Shown here piece by piece: positions 18,525 to 28,202 of a stretch of DNA of 50,205 nt (positions are counted from its first letter, which is position 1; each line of letters begins with the position of its first letter). Under the pieces are notes generated by a model, which worked only from the letters and a program-made list of their open reading frames with translations, was not told the DNA's origin and made no database searches. The position numbers and the translations under genes were made by a program. Origin of the DNA: Persephonella sp. (GTDB taxonomy: Bacteria > Aquificota > Aquificia > Aquificales > Hydrogenothermaceae); contig JALSNI010000025.1 in NCBI GenBank assembly GCA_026987075.1, forward strand, positions 1 through 50,205. Direction: 5' to 3'.

Positions 18525-19728
18525 ATCTGAGAACCTCAGCTGGAACATCTTTTGAGGCAAAGTATGCTGGAATGATAGAAGAGGCAAAGCATATCAGAAG
18601 CGATGATATGAAAACAGATAACATATCAAAAAGTGATGTTTTTAAAGGAAGATAATCAATCATGTAGACTTCTGGATTTAGTTTTACAAGATGGTATGTA
18701 TCTGTGATATATATAATTCCAGCTCCGATTAATGTCCCTGATAATGTTCCTGCTATGCCAATAAGCATACCCTGCCACAGAAATACTTTCAGTATGAAAC
18801 TACTGTCTGCTCCAACTGTTTTTAGTATCGCTATATCTTTTCTTTTTTCCCTTGCTTTTGTTATAAGCAGACTTGATACATTAAATGAGGCAACCAACAC
18901 TATCAGGGCAATAACTAAAAACATGGCAAGTTTCTCAAGCTGCAGAGCCTGAAAGAGGCTTTTATTCAGGTCTGTCCACGAACGAATAATGTAAGGATAT
19001 GATATATATTTTGACAGCTCTTTTTTTACCAAATCTGCTCTGTAAGGGTCTTTTAGCTTCAGCTGAATTCCGGTAACGCTGTCTCCCATATCAAAAAACT
19101 TCTGAGCTTCTTTTAGCTTCATCTGAACAAAAGTTGAATCATACTCATACATACCAAACTCAACAATACCCCCAACATATACTTTTTTTACCTTTGGTAA
19201 AAAACCTAATGGTGTTTTCCTTCCAAACGGAGACATTAGATTAAAAGAATCCCCAACCCACAAATCAAGTGCTGCTGCAACATCCTTTCCAATCAGGACA
19301 TAATTTGGTTTTTTTAAGCTGTCGTAACTTCCTGCTATAACTTTTTCATTTAACTTCATAATATTTTTATCTTTATCAGGGTTAACACCTCTAATGTTTA
19401 CAGACTTTACATTTCCTCCCTTGGATGCTAAAGCCTGAGAAAAAATAAAGGGCTGATAAGCAACAATCTCTTTATTATCAGCAAAATATTCATAAAGGGT
19501 TTTGTATTCAGTAAACTTACCTGTTATCTTAAATATCACAATGTGGGGGGAGGTTTCTAAAATCTTCTCCTTCAGCCCCCACTGAAACCCACTCATTACA
19601 GCAAGGGTTATCAAAAGGGCTGAAACACCTACAGTAATGCCAACGAAGGATATAACAGTCATAAAGGAAAGAGCTTTTGACCTGAGAGAGAGTAAATATT
19701 TTAAAGCAATCTGAACTGTTAGAGGCAT
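18517..19728 (-). CDS. lolC: lipoprotein-releasing ABC transporter permease LolC/LolE
   Basis: 403 residues. One membrane segment lies near the N terminus (about 20-48), then a large periplasmic domain (about 50-265), then three membrane segments (about 275-400) with the conserved ILKTVGADSSFILKVFLWQGMLIG. It starts with the family sequence VQIALKYLLSLRSKA. With LolD it releases outer-membrane lipoproteins to LolA. Only one permease gene is present in this operon, so it may work as a homodimer, as reported for LolF-like proteins in other bacteria. Confidence 0.92.
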   Translation of the reverse strand: MPLTVQIALKYLLSLRSKALSFMTVISFVGITVGVSALLITLAVMSGFQWGLKEKILETSPHIVIFKITGKFTEYKTLYEYFADNKEIVAYQPFIFSQALASKGGNVKSVNIRGVNPDKDKNIMKLNEKVIAGSYDSLKKPNYVLIGKDVAAALDLWVGDSFNLMSPFGRKTPLGFLPKVKKVYVGGIVEFGMYEYDSTFVQMKLKEAQKFFDMGDSVTGIQLKLKDPYRADLVKKELSKYISYPYIIRSWTDLNKSLFQALQLEKLAMFLVIALIVLVASFNVSSLLITKAREKRKDIAILKTVGADSSFILKVFLWQGMLIGIAGTLSGTLIGAGIIYITDTYHLVKLNPEVYMIDYLPLKTSLFDMLSVFISSLLICFASSIIPAYFASKDVPAEVLRYE

Positions 19729-19806
19729 CTATCTCCTTTCAAAAATATAATGACTAAAACTATTATCGTATAAAATATTTAAATAAACAAACTTCAGGAG
19801 CTGAAG

Positions 19807-20988
19807 ATGATTATAGGAACGCCTCTATCCCACAATGCAACAAAGATACTTCTTCTTGGAAGTGGAGAGTTAGGAAAAGAGTTTACGATAGAAGCCTTGA
19901 GACTTGGTATTGAGGTAATAGCTGTTGACAGCTATGAAAATGCCCCTGCCCAGCAGGTTGCCCAGCGTTCTTACGTGATAGATATGAAAAATGGTGAGCA
20001 GATTAAAAATATTGTCTACAGAGAAAAGCCTGACTTTATTGTTCCAGAGATTGAGGCCATAGATACGCTGATGCTACTTGAACTTGAAAAAGAAGGCTTT
20101 AATGTTGTACCTTCTGCAAAGGCAACAAATTACACGATGAACAGGATAGGAATAAGGAGACTTGCTGCTGAAGAGGTAGGATTGAAGACCTCTGCATACA
20201 GATTTGCTTCAGACATAGAAAGTTATAAAAAAGCCATCAAAGAGATAGGACTTCCTGCTGTTGTAAAACCTGTTATGAGCTCCTCCGGTAAGGGACAGAG
20301 CATAGTCAGAGAAGAAAGTCAGATTGAAAAAGCGTGGTTCTATGCTCAGGAGAATGCAAGGGGAAAAGGTGGAGAGGTAATTATTGAGGAATTTATTGAT
20401 TTTGACTTTGAGATAACACTACTTACAGTGAGAACAAAAAATCAGGGAACACTGTTTTGCGAACCTATCGGACACATTCAGGTAGACGGAGATTACCATG
20501 AAAGCTGGCAACCTCAACCTATGAGCCCTGTCGCACTTGAAAAGGCAAAGGATATTGCAAAAAAGATAACAGATGCTTTGGGGGGATACGGTATTTTTGG
20601 GTGTGAGCTGTTTGTAAAAGGAGATGAAGTTTATTTTAATGAAATATCTCCAAGACCTCACGATACAGGAATGGTCACTATGATTTCACAGAATATGTCA
20701 GAGTTTGAGATACATCTCAGGGCTATATTGGGACTTCCTATAGATATAAAGATGATTGCTCCTGCAGGAGCATCTTACTGTTTCCACGCATCTGACTGGG
20801 GAGTGGCGCCTTCATACGAAGGCTTAGAAAAAGCCCTCTCTATCCCTGACACAAAAATAAGAATATTTGGTAAACCTACAACAAGACCTAAAAGAAGAAT
20901 GGGAGTAGCCCTTGCCACTGGTCAGACGATTGAAGAAGCAAGGGAAAAAGCTAAAAAGGCTGCCCAGTTTATAAAGGTGATAGAATGA
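19807..20988 (+). CDS. purT: formate-dependent phosphoribosylglycinamide formyltransferase PurT
   Basis: 393 residues, ATP-grasp enzyme: formate + GAR + ATP gives FGAR in purine synthesis, without folate. Seen: N-terminal [13 protein letters not shown], central [14 protein letters not shown] (ATP-binding loop), [11 protein letters not shown], and the metal-binding [21 protein letters not shown] lies about nine bases before the ATG. It is followed by a small membrane protein with a four-base overlap. purH lies 0.8 kb away on the other strand. Confidence 0.96.
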   Translation: MIIGTPLSHNATKILLLGSGELGKEFTIEALRLGIEVIAVDSYENAPAQQVAQRSYVIDMKNGEQIKNIVYREKPDFIVPEIEAIDTLMLLELEKEGFNVVPSAKATNYTMNRIGIRRLAAEEVGLKTSAYRFASDIESYKKAIKEIGLPAVVKPVMSSSGKGQSIVREESQIEKAWFYAQENARGKGGEVIIEEFIDFDFEITLLTVRTKNQGTLFCEPIGHIQVDGDYHESWQPQPMSPVALEKAKDIAKKITDALGGYGIFGCELFVKGDEVYFNEISPRPHDTGMVTMISQNMSEFEIHLRAILGLPIDIKMIAPAGASYCFHASDWGVAPSYEGLEKALSIPDTKIRIFGKPTTRPKRRMGVALATGQTIEEAREKAKKAAQFIKVIE

Positions 20989-21368
20989 AAAAAGGATTAT
21001 TCCTTGTTGCTATCTTAATAATTGCTGGCTTTCTGCTATTCTGGGTTTATAGATTATTCTTATCTCCAGAAAGAATTAATATCATTGGTAGAACCATAGA
21101 AACAACAATCGGCTTTGACAACGGTGTAGTGGAGTTTTACAGCGGTGGTGTTCTGGTAAAAAGATTTCTAAAGGTGGAAAAACTTACAACAGCCAAAGGC
21201 ACTTATGAAAAGCAGACAAGACCTTACAGATTTGGTTATGGTTACATAGATAAGAACTTAGATGGAGTTTTAAACAAAGATGAAAAAAAGTTAGGGAAGG
21301 TTTATTTTGAGATACCTTCCCCAAGGGATTACATATATTACGATGCAAAGGTCATTCCAGAAGAGTAA
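20985..21368 (+). CDS. small membrane-anchored protein with a single EF-hand-like loop
   Basis: 127 residues. One N-terminal hydrophobic anchor (about 4-22), then an extracytoplasmic domain with many beta-prone stretches. Residues 89-100 ([12 protein letters not shown]) match the EF-hand calcium loop at positions 1, 3, 5, 6, 9 and 12. Otherwise I do not recognise it. The ATG overlaps the purT stop (ATGA), yet a functional link to purine synthesis is not obvious. The end abuts the convergent lipoprotein gene with no gap. Confidence 0.6.
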   Translation: MKKGLFLVAILIIAGFLLFWVYRLFLSPERINIIGRTIETTIGFDNGVVEFYSGGVLVKRFLKVEKLTTAKGTYEKQTRPYRFGYGYIDKNLDGVLNKDEKKLGKVYFEIPSPRDYIYYDAKVIPEE

Positions 21369-21725
21369 TTATTTCATGTATTTCCTGAACAGAGCATTTC
21401 TCTCATCAAGACATCTGTTTATCTCATCAAGGACTTTTTGTTTACACTCGTCCTCATCAAAGCAAAAACCATTATCCTGATACTCTTTTAGCATATCCCA
21501 CATCACCTGTCCTTCACACTGTTTCCACACCTTCCTGTAATCTTTACCTTCAGCAGTTTTTAGACATTTTTCCATTCGGGAGACATAATTTCTGCATTCT
21601 TTCTTAACCTTCAGGGTTTCCTGCTTTTTTGTTTCTGTTGTTTTAACCGAGTTTTGAGAAGAAACTGCACAGCCAACTCCCCATAAAAAAGCAACACCCA
21701 AAAATAAAAGCAGTAATTTTCTCAT
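21369..21725 (-). CDS. small Cys-rich lipoprotein of unknown function
   Basis: 118 residues. Signal peptide with a lipobox (FLWGVGCAVSS), so the mature protein should be a lipid-anchored Cys19 form. The mature part is charged and helical with five further Cys residues, in pairs spaced like CXnC helical hairpins (KECRNYVSRMEKCLK, GFCFDEDECKQKVLDEINRC). No family recognised. The Cys spacing suggests disulfides formed in the periplasm. Confidence 0.65.
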   Translation of the reverse strand: MRKLLLLFLGVAFLWGVGCAVSSQNSVKTTETKKQETLKVKKECRNYVSRMEKCLKTAEGKDYRKVWKQCEGQVMWDMLKEYQDNGFCFDEDECKQKVLDEINRCLDERNALFRKYMK

Positions 21726-21797
21726 ATCACACCCCAGTTAGTTTTTACTTACCAAACTAAAAGCATTCACAATAAAAAACATTAATCTAAATCAATT

Positions 21798-23345
21798 TTA
21801 ATGTTTAAAATGTCTCATCCCTGTGAATATCATGGCTATGCCGTGCTCGTTCGCCGCCTGAATTACTTCAGGGTCTCTTATAGACCCTCCCGGCTGTATA
21901 ACAGCCTTTATTCCGTGTTTTGCTGCTTCGTCAATGCTGTCTCTGAACGGAAAAAAGGCTTCCGAAGCAAGAACAGCTCCTTCGAGGGAAAGACCAAACT
22001 CTTTTGCCTTTTTTACTGCTGTTTCAAGACTGTCAACTCTTGAGGTCTGGCCGGGACCAATGCCAACAGTAGCTTTATTCTTTGCTATTACTACAGAGTT
22101 TGACTTGACGTGCTTTACTACCTTCCACGCAAACAAAAGGTCTTCCACTTCTTCAGGTGTTGGCTCCCTTTCTGTAACGACCTTCCATTCTTCATAAAGC
22201 CTCAGGTCTCTATCCTGAATAAGCATTCCCCCTGATATTCTTCTAAAATCTGAACCTTCAGGAAGTGTATTGAAATTTTTCACCTTTACAAGTCTGAGAT
22301 TTTTCTTTTTCCCTGTCAGATATTCAAATGCATCTTCCTCAAAATCTGGAGCTACTATAACCTCAAGGAAAATCTCAGTGAGAAGTCTGGCCGTTTCAAT
22401 GTTTACAGCTTTATTAAATGCAACAATTCCGCCAAAAGCAGATTTTGGGTCTCTTGAAAGGGCTTCCTTATAAGCCTCAGGCTGGCTTTCCCTGACTGCT
22501 ACACCACAGGGATTGTTATGCTTTACAATCACACAGGCAGGAGCATCAAACTCCTTTACAAGATTAACAGCTGCTTCAACATCTAAATAGTTGTTATAGG
22601 ACATCTCCTTGCCGTGTAAAACCTCACTTTCTGCCACAGAAAAGCCGTCACTTTCAACAGGAGAAACATACAAAGATGCTTCCTGATGGGGATTTTCTCC
22701 GTATCTGAGCTTTGATTTTTTCCTTAAGGGAACAGAAAGCTCGTCAGGAAATTTCTCATTTATGCCAAACTTTTCATTTAAAACAGCAGATATGATACTG
22801 TCGTAAAGGGCAGTATGTCTGAAGGCTTTCAGGGCAAGCTTTCTTCTCGTCTGGAGGTCTGTCTCTCCTTTTTCCTTTAGCATTGATACAACATAACTGT
22901 AATCTTCAGGGTCTACAATAACAGTAACAAACTTATGATTTTTGGCAGAAGCCCTGACCATTGCAGGACCTCCAATATCAATGTTCTCAATTATCTCATC
23001 TAAGTCTGCTCCTTTTCTGACTGTTTCCTCAAAGGGATAAAGATTTATAGCAACAATATCTATAGGAACTATTCCAAGCTCTTCTAACTGCTTTATATAT
23101 TCAGGATTATCCCTGACAGCCAAAAGCCCTCCGTGGATTTTTGGATGGAGTGTTTTTACCCTTCCACCCATAATCTCAGGAAATCCTGTAACTTCTGAAA
23201 CTTCAATAACAGAGATACCATTTTCCCTTAAAACTTTAGCTGTTCCTGAAGATGAAACTATTTCATAACCTAAATCCTGAAGCTCTTTAGCAAACTCAAC
23301 AACACCTGTTTTGTCAGAAACTGAAATGAGAGCTCTTTTTTTCAT
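21798..23345 (-). CDS. purH: bifunctional AICAR transformylase / IMP cyclohydrolase PurH
   Basis: 515 residues, full length. The N-terminal MGS-like IMP cyclohydrolase domain (1-190) starts KRALISVSDKTGVVEFAKEL and carries TLHPKIHGG. The C-terminal AICAR transformylase domain has CVIVKHNNPCGVA (the catalytic Lys-His), SAFGGIVAFN, IGPGQTSRVD and PGGSIRD. It catalyses the last two steps of IMP synthesis. A small membrane gene precedes it by 15 nt on the same strand. Confidence 0.97.
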   Translation of the reverse strand: MKKRALISVSDKTGVVEFAKELQDLGYEIVSSSGTAKVLRENGISVIEVSEVTGFPEIMGGRVKTLHPKIHGGLLAVRDNPEYIKQLEELGIVPIDIVAINLYPFEETVRKGADLDEIIENIDIGGPAMVRASAKNHKFVTVIVDPEDYSYVVSMLKEKGETDLQTRRKLALKAFRHTALYDSIISAVLNEKFGINEKFPDELSVPLRKKSKLRYGENPHQEASLYVSPVESDGFSVAESEVLHGKEMSYNNYLDVEAAVNLVKEFDAPACVIVKHNNPCGVAVRESQPEAYKEALSRDPKSAFGGIVAFNKAVNIETARLLTEIFLEVIVAPDFEEDAFEYLTGKKKNLRLVKVKNFNTLPEGSDFRRISGGMLIQDRDLRLYEEWKVVTEREPTPEEVEDLLFAWKVVKHVKSNSVVIAKNKATVGIGPGQTSRVDSLETAVKKAKEFGLSLEGAVLASEAFFPFRDSIDEAAKHGIKAVIQPGGSIRDPEVIQAANEHGIAMIFTGMRHFKH

Positions 23346-23360
23346 TTTTCCTCCTTCTGA

Positions 23361-23567
23361 TTATTTTTTAAAGAAAAAGTAGTAAATCAAAAATGCAGAA
23401 AATAGCCCCATAGAAACGATACCAACTTCTGCAACAAGTAAAAATGAGTTATCTAACTTTAGCAGAAATTTATCAAACAAAAATGCTAAAAAAGGAAGGA
23501 ACATAAGTCCAGTTAATATGAGAATAACAATAAATGGATTTTTCCTTTTTTTTTCCATTCTCTCCAT
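23361..23567 (-). CDS. small membrane protein of unknown function
   Basis: 68 residues. A basic N terminus (MERMEKKRKNP) is followed by two hydrophobic segments (about 12-32 and 42-65) and a Lys-Lys end. No family recognised. It lies just upstream of purH on the same strand. Confidence 0.5.
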   Translation of the reverse strand: MERMEKKRKNPFIVILILTGLMFLPFLAFLFDKFLLKLDNSFLLVAEVGIVSMGLFSAFLIYYFFFKK

Positions 23568-23620
23568 CCAACCTCTCTTTATTGTAAAATAATGTTGTCA
23601 AAATATTGCAGGAGGTATCA

Positions 23621-24634
23621 ATGAAACATTATAACATTGCAATACTGGGAGCAACAGGGGCAGTTGGACAGACTATGCTCAGAGTGTTAGAAGAGAGAAA
23701 CTTTCCTGTTAATGAAATCAGATTGCTTGCATCTGAGAAATCAGCAGGAAAAGAGCTTGAGTATATGGGATTAAAATACAAGGTTCAGGCTGTTTCTCCT
23801 GAAGCATTTGAAGGAATAGATATTGCCCTTTTTTCAGCTGGAGGTTCAAGGAGTAAGCAGTGGGCACCTATTGCAGTAGAAAAAGGAGCAGTAGTCATAG
23901 ACAACAGCTCTGCATTTAGAATGGATGATGACGTTCCATTAGTTGTTCCTGAGGTAAATCCAGAAGATGTAAAGTGGCACAAAGGGATAATAGCAAATCC
24001 CAACTGCTCAACAATACAGATGGTCGTTGCTCTGTATCCTATACACAGGGAAAAAAAGATAAAAAGAGTAATAGTTTCCACATATCAGGCTGTATCCGGA
24101 GCAGGGGCTACAGCAATAAAAGACCTTGAGGAAGAGACAAGAGCTTACTTTGAAGGAAAATACTACTATCCAGAAGCCCTACCTAATCACATAGCCTTTA
24201 ATGTTATTCCCCACATTGACGTATTTTTAGATAACGATTACACAAAAGAAGAGATGAAAATGTTTAACGAAACAAGAAAGATTATGCATGCTCCAGACAT
24301 CAGAGTATCAGCTACATGTGCAAGAGTTCCTGTATTTTACGGACACAGCGAAGCTGTGACTATAGAAACAGAGCAGCCTATCACCCCTGATGAAGCAAGG
24401 GAGATACTAAAAAATGCTCCTGGTGTTATAGTAGAAGACGACCCTTCAAACAATGTATATCCGATGCCTATTGAAGTAGCCGGCAGGGATGAAGTTTTTG
24501 TAGGAAGAATCAGAAAAGACCTTGCCTTTGAAAACGGTCTGTCTATGTGGGTTGTTGCAGATAACCTAAGGAAAGGAGCTGCAACAAATGCTGTCCAGAT
24601 AGCAGAGCTTCTTATTGAATACAGACTTGTATAA
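23621..24634 (+). CDS. asd: aspartate-semialdehyde dehydrogenase
   Basis: 337 residues. It reduces aspartyl phosphate with NADPH to aspartate semialdehyde for lysine, threonine and methionine synthesis and for the peptidoglycan precursor diaminopimelate. Seen: NADP-binding IAILGATGAVGQTM, active-site Cys in IIANPNCSTIQMV, SYQAVSGAGA-like STYQAVSGAG, and RVPVFYGHSEAV with the conserved Arg/His. The ATG at 23621 is preferred over the TTG at 23606 because GGAGGT lies four bases before it. Confidence 0.96.
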   Translation: MKHYNIAILGATGAVGQTMLRVLEERNFPVNEIRLLASEKSAGKELEYMGLKYKVQAVSPEAFEGIDIALFSAGGSRSKQWAPIAVEKGAVVIDNSSAFRMDDDVPLVVPEVNPEDVKWHKGIIANPNCSTIQMVVALYPIHREKKIKRVIVSTYQAVSGAGATAIKDLEEETRAYFEGKYYYPEALPNHIAFNVIPHIDVFLDNDYTKEEMKMFNETRKIMHAPDIRVSATCARVPVFYGHSEAVTIETEQPITPDEAREILKNAPGVIVEDDPSNNVYPMPIEVAGRDEVFVGRIRKDLAFENGLSMWVVADNLRKGAATNAVQIAELLIEYRLV

Positions 24635-24699
24635 AAGTATAAAAAATATATTATAATAATCATACATAATCCCAGCGTAGGGGGAAAGGGAGTTTTCTT

Positions 24700-25389
24700 A
24701 TGAAAATGAAAACAGGTTATATCTTTATAGTTTTAAGCATTCTAATAATTTTCCCTGATGTTTCCTTCTCTTCAGAAAAACCCCACACAATACATGAGCT
24801 TAAAGAAAGATTAAAAAAGAAAGAGAAAAAACCAGCTATTAATCAAGCAGTTGCTGAAGGAAACTTAAAAAAAATAAAACAGCTGCTGAAAGAAGGTGCA
24901 AACATAAACAGTAAAGATGCTATTGGATGGACGCCTCTTCACGAAGCAGCAAATTTAGGAAATGTTGAGATTGTTGAATTTCTGATAAAAAATGGGGCAG
25001 ATGTTAATGCAAAAGATTATCAATGGGAAACACCTTTGCACATAGCAGCCGCAGCAGGAAACCTCCAGACAATAAAAGTTCTCCTTAAATATGGGGCAGA
25101 CATAAACGCAAAAACTCAAAAAGGTTCCACTCCACTACACTACGCAGCAAGGAACGGACATCCGGAAGTTGTCAGGTATCTAATTAAACACGGAGCAGAA
25201 ATAAATGCCCAAGATGAAGACGGGGACACCCCCCTCCATGAAGCAGTATTTTGGGGAAGAAAAGATGTGGCTAAAGTTCTTATAGAAATGGGTGCAGACC
25301 CAAACATAAAAGATAAATATGGATTCAAGCCTGAAGATTATACTCAGGATCCTGAATTTTTAAAAATACTCAGACAGGGAGGGAGATGA
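24700..25389 (+). CDS. exported ankyrin-repeat protein (first of three)
   Basis: 229 residues. Signal peptide (about 1-25, MKMKTGYIFIVLSILIIFPDVSFSS), a charged linker, then about five ankyrin repeats (about 48-215) with the canonical TPLHEAANLGNVEIVEFLIKN pattern split over each 33 residues. Ankyrin repeats bind other proteins; the partner is unknown. There is no other domain. AAAGGGAG precedes the ATG, and the next gene overlaps the stop by four bases. The repeats are close to the consensus, with little decay. Confidence 0.88.
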   Translation: MKMKTGYIFIVLSILIIFPDVSFSSEKPHTIHELKERLKKKEKKPAINQAVAEGNLKKIKQLLKEGANINSKDAIGWTPLHEAANLGNVEIVEFLIKNGADVNAKDYQWETPLHIAAAAGNLQTIKVLLKYGADINAKTQKGSTPLHYAARNGHPEVVRYLIKHGAEINAQDEDGDTPLHEAVFWGRKDVAKVLIEMGADPNIKDKYGFKPEDYTQDPEFLKILRQGGR

Positions 25390-26186
25390 TTTTACGTTAT
25401 GTTTTTGCAGTTTTCATTATATTACCATTAGTTTCCTTTTTACCAACTATTCCTGAAACAACAGTAAACACGAGAGGTGTATGTGAAACAAGGGAAAAGC
25501 TAAACAGAAAACTATTTGAAGCCATTCAATCAGGAAATGAAGAAAAGGTTATACAGCTAATAGAAAAAGGAGCTGACGTTAATGCAAGAGACAAGAACAA
25601 CTACACACCTCTTTTAAGGGCTGTATCTACAGGAAATATCAAAATAGTAAAAATACTCGTTGAGTATGGTGCAGACATTAATACAAAAGAGAAATTTTTT
25701 GGTTATACGCCTATACATATAGCAGCAATGAAAGGTTATACCGACATTCTCATTTTTCTAATAAAACAAGGAGCAAACATAAATGTTAAAGACAAATACG
25801 GAGACACACCATTACATCTTGCAGCCCTTGAAGGACATGAAGACATTGTAAAAATACTTATAGAGCACGGTGCAGACGTTAATTCACTGAATGCCCGCAG
25901 ATGGACTCCCCTTCACAAAGCTGCTTTGACAGGTAAGATAAACGTGGCAAAAATACTTATAGAACATGGGGCAGATGTTAATGCATGTGGAAGATCTAAA
26001 GAAACTCCACTGCACCTTGCTGTTTTAAGAAAACAAAAAAAAATGATACTATTTTTGATAAAACACGGGGCTAATATAAATGCAAAAGACATAAGGAGAA
26101 GAACACCACTTGATTATGCTAAAACAGAAGAGATAAAAATACTGTTAAAAAAGTTAGGAGGAAAAAAGGGAAGTGAAATCTTTTGA
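25386..26186 (+). CDS. exported ankyrin-repeat protein (second of three)
   Basis: 266 residues. Hydrophobic N-terminal signal (about 1-20), a lone Cys near residue 33, then six to seven ankyrin repeats (about 43-255). The last four repeats, ending RRRTPLDYAKTEEIKILLKKL, closely match the last four of the next gene, which points to duplication. It is co-translated with the first ankyrin gene (ATGA overlap). Partner and role unknown. Confidence 0.88.
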   Translation: MILRYVFAVFIILPLVSFLPTIPETTVNTRGVCETREKLNRKLFEAIQSGNEEKVIQLIEKGADVNARDKNNYTPLLRAVSTGNIKIVKILVEYGADINTKEKFFGYTPIHIAAMKGYTDILIFLIKQGANINVKDKYGDTPLHLAALEGHEDIVKILIEHGADVNSLNARRWTPLHKAALTGKINVAKILIEHGADVNACGRSKETPLHLAVLRKQKKMILFLIKHGANINAKDIRRRTPLDYAKTEEIKILLKKLGGKKGSEIF

Positions 26187-26202
26187 CAGAAAGGAGGATA
26201 CA

Positions 26203-27555
26203 ATGGGAAGAAAGCTTTTACCAATAATTGCCATCATCAGTGTCTTTATACTAATAAATGACTCTTTTGGGAAGACAAAACCTGAACTCAATAAAGAATT
26301 AACAGAAGCCATAACTCAAGAAGACGTTCAAAAGATTAGATCTTTAATAAAACAAGGAGCAGGTGTTAATATAAAGAACATATTGGGAAATTCTCCTCTA
26401 CACATAGCAGCTATTAAAGGAGAAATTCAACTGGTAAAAGAACTTGTCAAAGCAGGAGCAGACGTTAACGCAAAAAATTTAGAGGGGTGGACACCTCTCC
26501 ACGAAGCTGCATTTCTTGGCTTTGAAGAAATAGTTAAGTATCTTGTTGAACATGGAGCTGAAGTTAATGCTAAAAATGGGAGTGGAGACACACCGCTACA
26601 TCTTGCTGCTATGGGTGGACATCCTAACGTAGTAGAAATTTTGTTAGAGGCAGGAGCAAACATTGATGCTCAAAACAGTGATGGATTAACTCCTTTACAT
26701 TTTGCTGCGATGAGGGGAGAGTATGAAGTTGCGAAAATCCTTCTCAGCCAGGGAGCTAATCCAAACATAAAGGACAAAGACGGGGAAATTCCTCTGCACA
26801 AGGCAGTTACCCAGAGAAAGTTTGAACTGGTAAAACTCTTGATAGAAAAAGGTTCTTACATTAATGCGAGAAATAACAGAGGAAAAACACCTCTACTCAT
26901 AGCACTATCAGGGGTTGATACAAAAGTAGTGAGATATTTAATACAGAAAGGAGCAGACGTAAATGCATCAGATAATGATGGATGGACACCATTACACGAA
27001 GCAACATTCAGAGGAAATGTAAATATTGTGAAACTCCTGATTGATAAAAATGCAAACGTAAATGCAAGGGATAACAGATACGGAGATTATATTCTTCACA
27101 TTTCCGCAAGAAATGGAGATGCAGAAATAGCAAAACTTCTTATCAGATATGGTGCAAAAGTAAACGTGAAAGACAATTACGGAGACACCCCCCTACACAT
27201 TGCAGCTCTGGAAGGACATCTAAAAGTAGCTCAGGTTTTAATAGAAAACGGTGCAGATGTTAATGCAAAAAACAACAAAGGATGGACACCCCTTTTTAAA
27301 GCTGCAATGGCTGGAAAGGTAGATGTGGCAAAATTACTGATAAAAAATGGGGCAGAAATTAATGTAAAAGGAAAATATAAGGAAACACCTCTTCATCTTG
27401 CTGTGTTAAGGAAACAAACGGCAATGGTAAAGTTTTTGGTTGAAAATGGAGCTGACGTAAATGCAAAGGATTTAAGAGGAAGAACACCCCTTGATTATGC
27501 AAAGGTAGAAGAAATTAAAAAAATTCTACTTAAAGCAAAAGCAAAACATATATAA
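26203..27555 (+). CDS. exported ankyrin-repeat protein (third of three)
   Basis: 450 residues from the ATG at 26203, chosen because AAAGGAGG lies just before it and it opens a good signal peptide (MGRKLLPIIAIISVFILIN). About twelve ankyrin repeats fill residues 35-445, and there is no other domain. The C-terminal four-repeat block and the ending RGRTPLDYAKVEEIKKILLK match the second ankyrin protein. The operon ends at the hairpin directly after the stop. It should form a long curved solenoid in the periplasm or outside the cell. Confidence 0.88.
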   Translation: MGRKLLPIIAIISVFILINDSFGKTKPELNKELTEAITQEDVQKIRSLIKQGAGVNIKNILGNSPLHIAAIKGEIQLVKELVKAGADVNAKNLEGWTPLHEAAFLGFEEIVKYLVEHGAEVNAKNGSGDTPLHLAAMGGHPNVVEILLEAGANIDAQNSDGLTPLHFAAMRGEYEVAKILLSQGANPNIKDKDGEIPLHKAVTQRKFELVKLLIEKGSYINARNNRGKTPLLIALSGVDTKVVRYLIQKGADVNASDNDGWTPLHEATFRGNVNIVKLLIDKNANVNARDNRYGDYILHISARNGDAEIAKLLIRYGAKVNVKDNYGDTPLHIAALEGHLKVAQVLIENGADVNAKNNKGWTPLFKAAMAGKVDVAKLLIKNGAEINVKGKYKETPLHLAVLRKQTAMVKFLVENGADVNAKDLRGRTPLDYAKVEEIKKILLKAKAKHI

Positions 27556-27578
27556 GAGGGGAATTACCCCTCTTTTTT
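27554..27578. terminator. bidirectional terminator between the ankyrin operon and the nuclease-family gene
   Basis: AAGAGGGG (27554-27561), loop AATTA, CCCCTCTT (27567-27574), then a T run. The 8-bp stem overlaps the stops of both convergent genes (27555 plus strand, 27564 minus strand). Confidence 0.85.
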
Positions 27579-28112
27579 ATCCTCTGGGTTTAAGGCAAAA
27601 TCTTCAGGTTTTATGTTTTCAAGCATCTTTCTAAATTCTTCTAACTCCTTATCAACAGGCTTTTCTGCTTCTTCTTCTTTCTTTTCAGATGATTTTTCCC
27701 TGCTTTCTAAGATTTCTTTCATGCTTACCTTCTGCACTACATTTTCTTCAACATATATAGGAGCACCAAATCTAAGAGCTATATTTATAGCATCACTTGG
27801 TCTTGCATCTATCTTTATCTCATCTCCATCTTTCTCTACAACAATTTCTGCAATGTAAGCATTATCTTTCTTATCAACAACTGCAACATATTTGACCACT
27901 CCTCCAAGAACTTCAATAATATTTTTCATCAGGTCATAAGTTAGAGGCCTTGGCGTTTCCACTCCACTTTGATTAAGTATTATTCCTTCTGCTTCTGCAA
28001 CTCCTATCCATATAGGAAATATCTCATCTTCATTCTCTATGTTTGCAAGCATAACTATTGGTGAACCTGTTAAAGAATCCAGTCCTATATTTTTAACTTT
28101 TACTTCTATCAT
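27564..28112 (-). CDS. bifunctional nuclease-family (DUF151) protein
   Basis: 182 residues. The BFN domain covers about 1-135, with PIVMLANIENEDEIFPIWIGVAEAEGI (written here in part) and the signature DARPSDAINIALR. The C-terminal 45 residues are a charged, low-complexity tail (SREKSSEKKEEEAEKPVDK). Proteins of this family have reported DNase/RNase activity in plants; in bacteria the role is unclear. The ATG is preceded by AAGGAGG. The family call is firm but the activity is not. Confidence 0.88.
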   Translation of the reverse strand: MIEVKVKNIGLDSLTGSPIVMLANIENEDEIFPIWIGVAEAEGIILNQSGVETPRPLTYDLMKNIIEVLGGVVKYVAVVDKKDNAYIAEIVVEKDGDEIKIDARPSDAINIALRFGAPIYVEENVVQKVSMKEILESREKSSEKKEEEAEKPVDKELEEFRKMLENIKPEDFALNPEDKKEG

Positions 28113-28202
28113 CGTTCTCCTCCTTAAAATTTTATAATTATAATGTTAAATTTTCTAAATGATATATTATAAATTATCAAAAAAATTTCAAGAGGTTAAT
28201 GG

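Noticed and set aside
18525-18587. 21-codon N-terminal extension of lolD
   Set aside because: It overlaps lolC coding sequence; the ATG at 18524 with GAGG upstream gives the normal LolD start.
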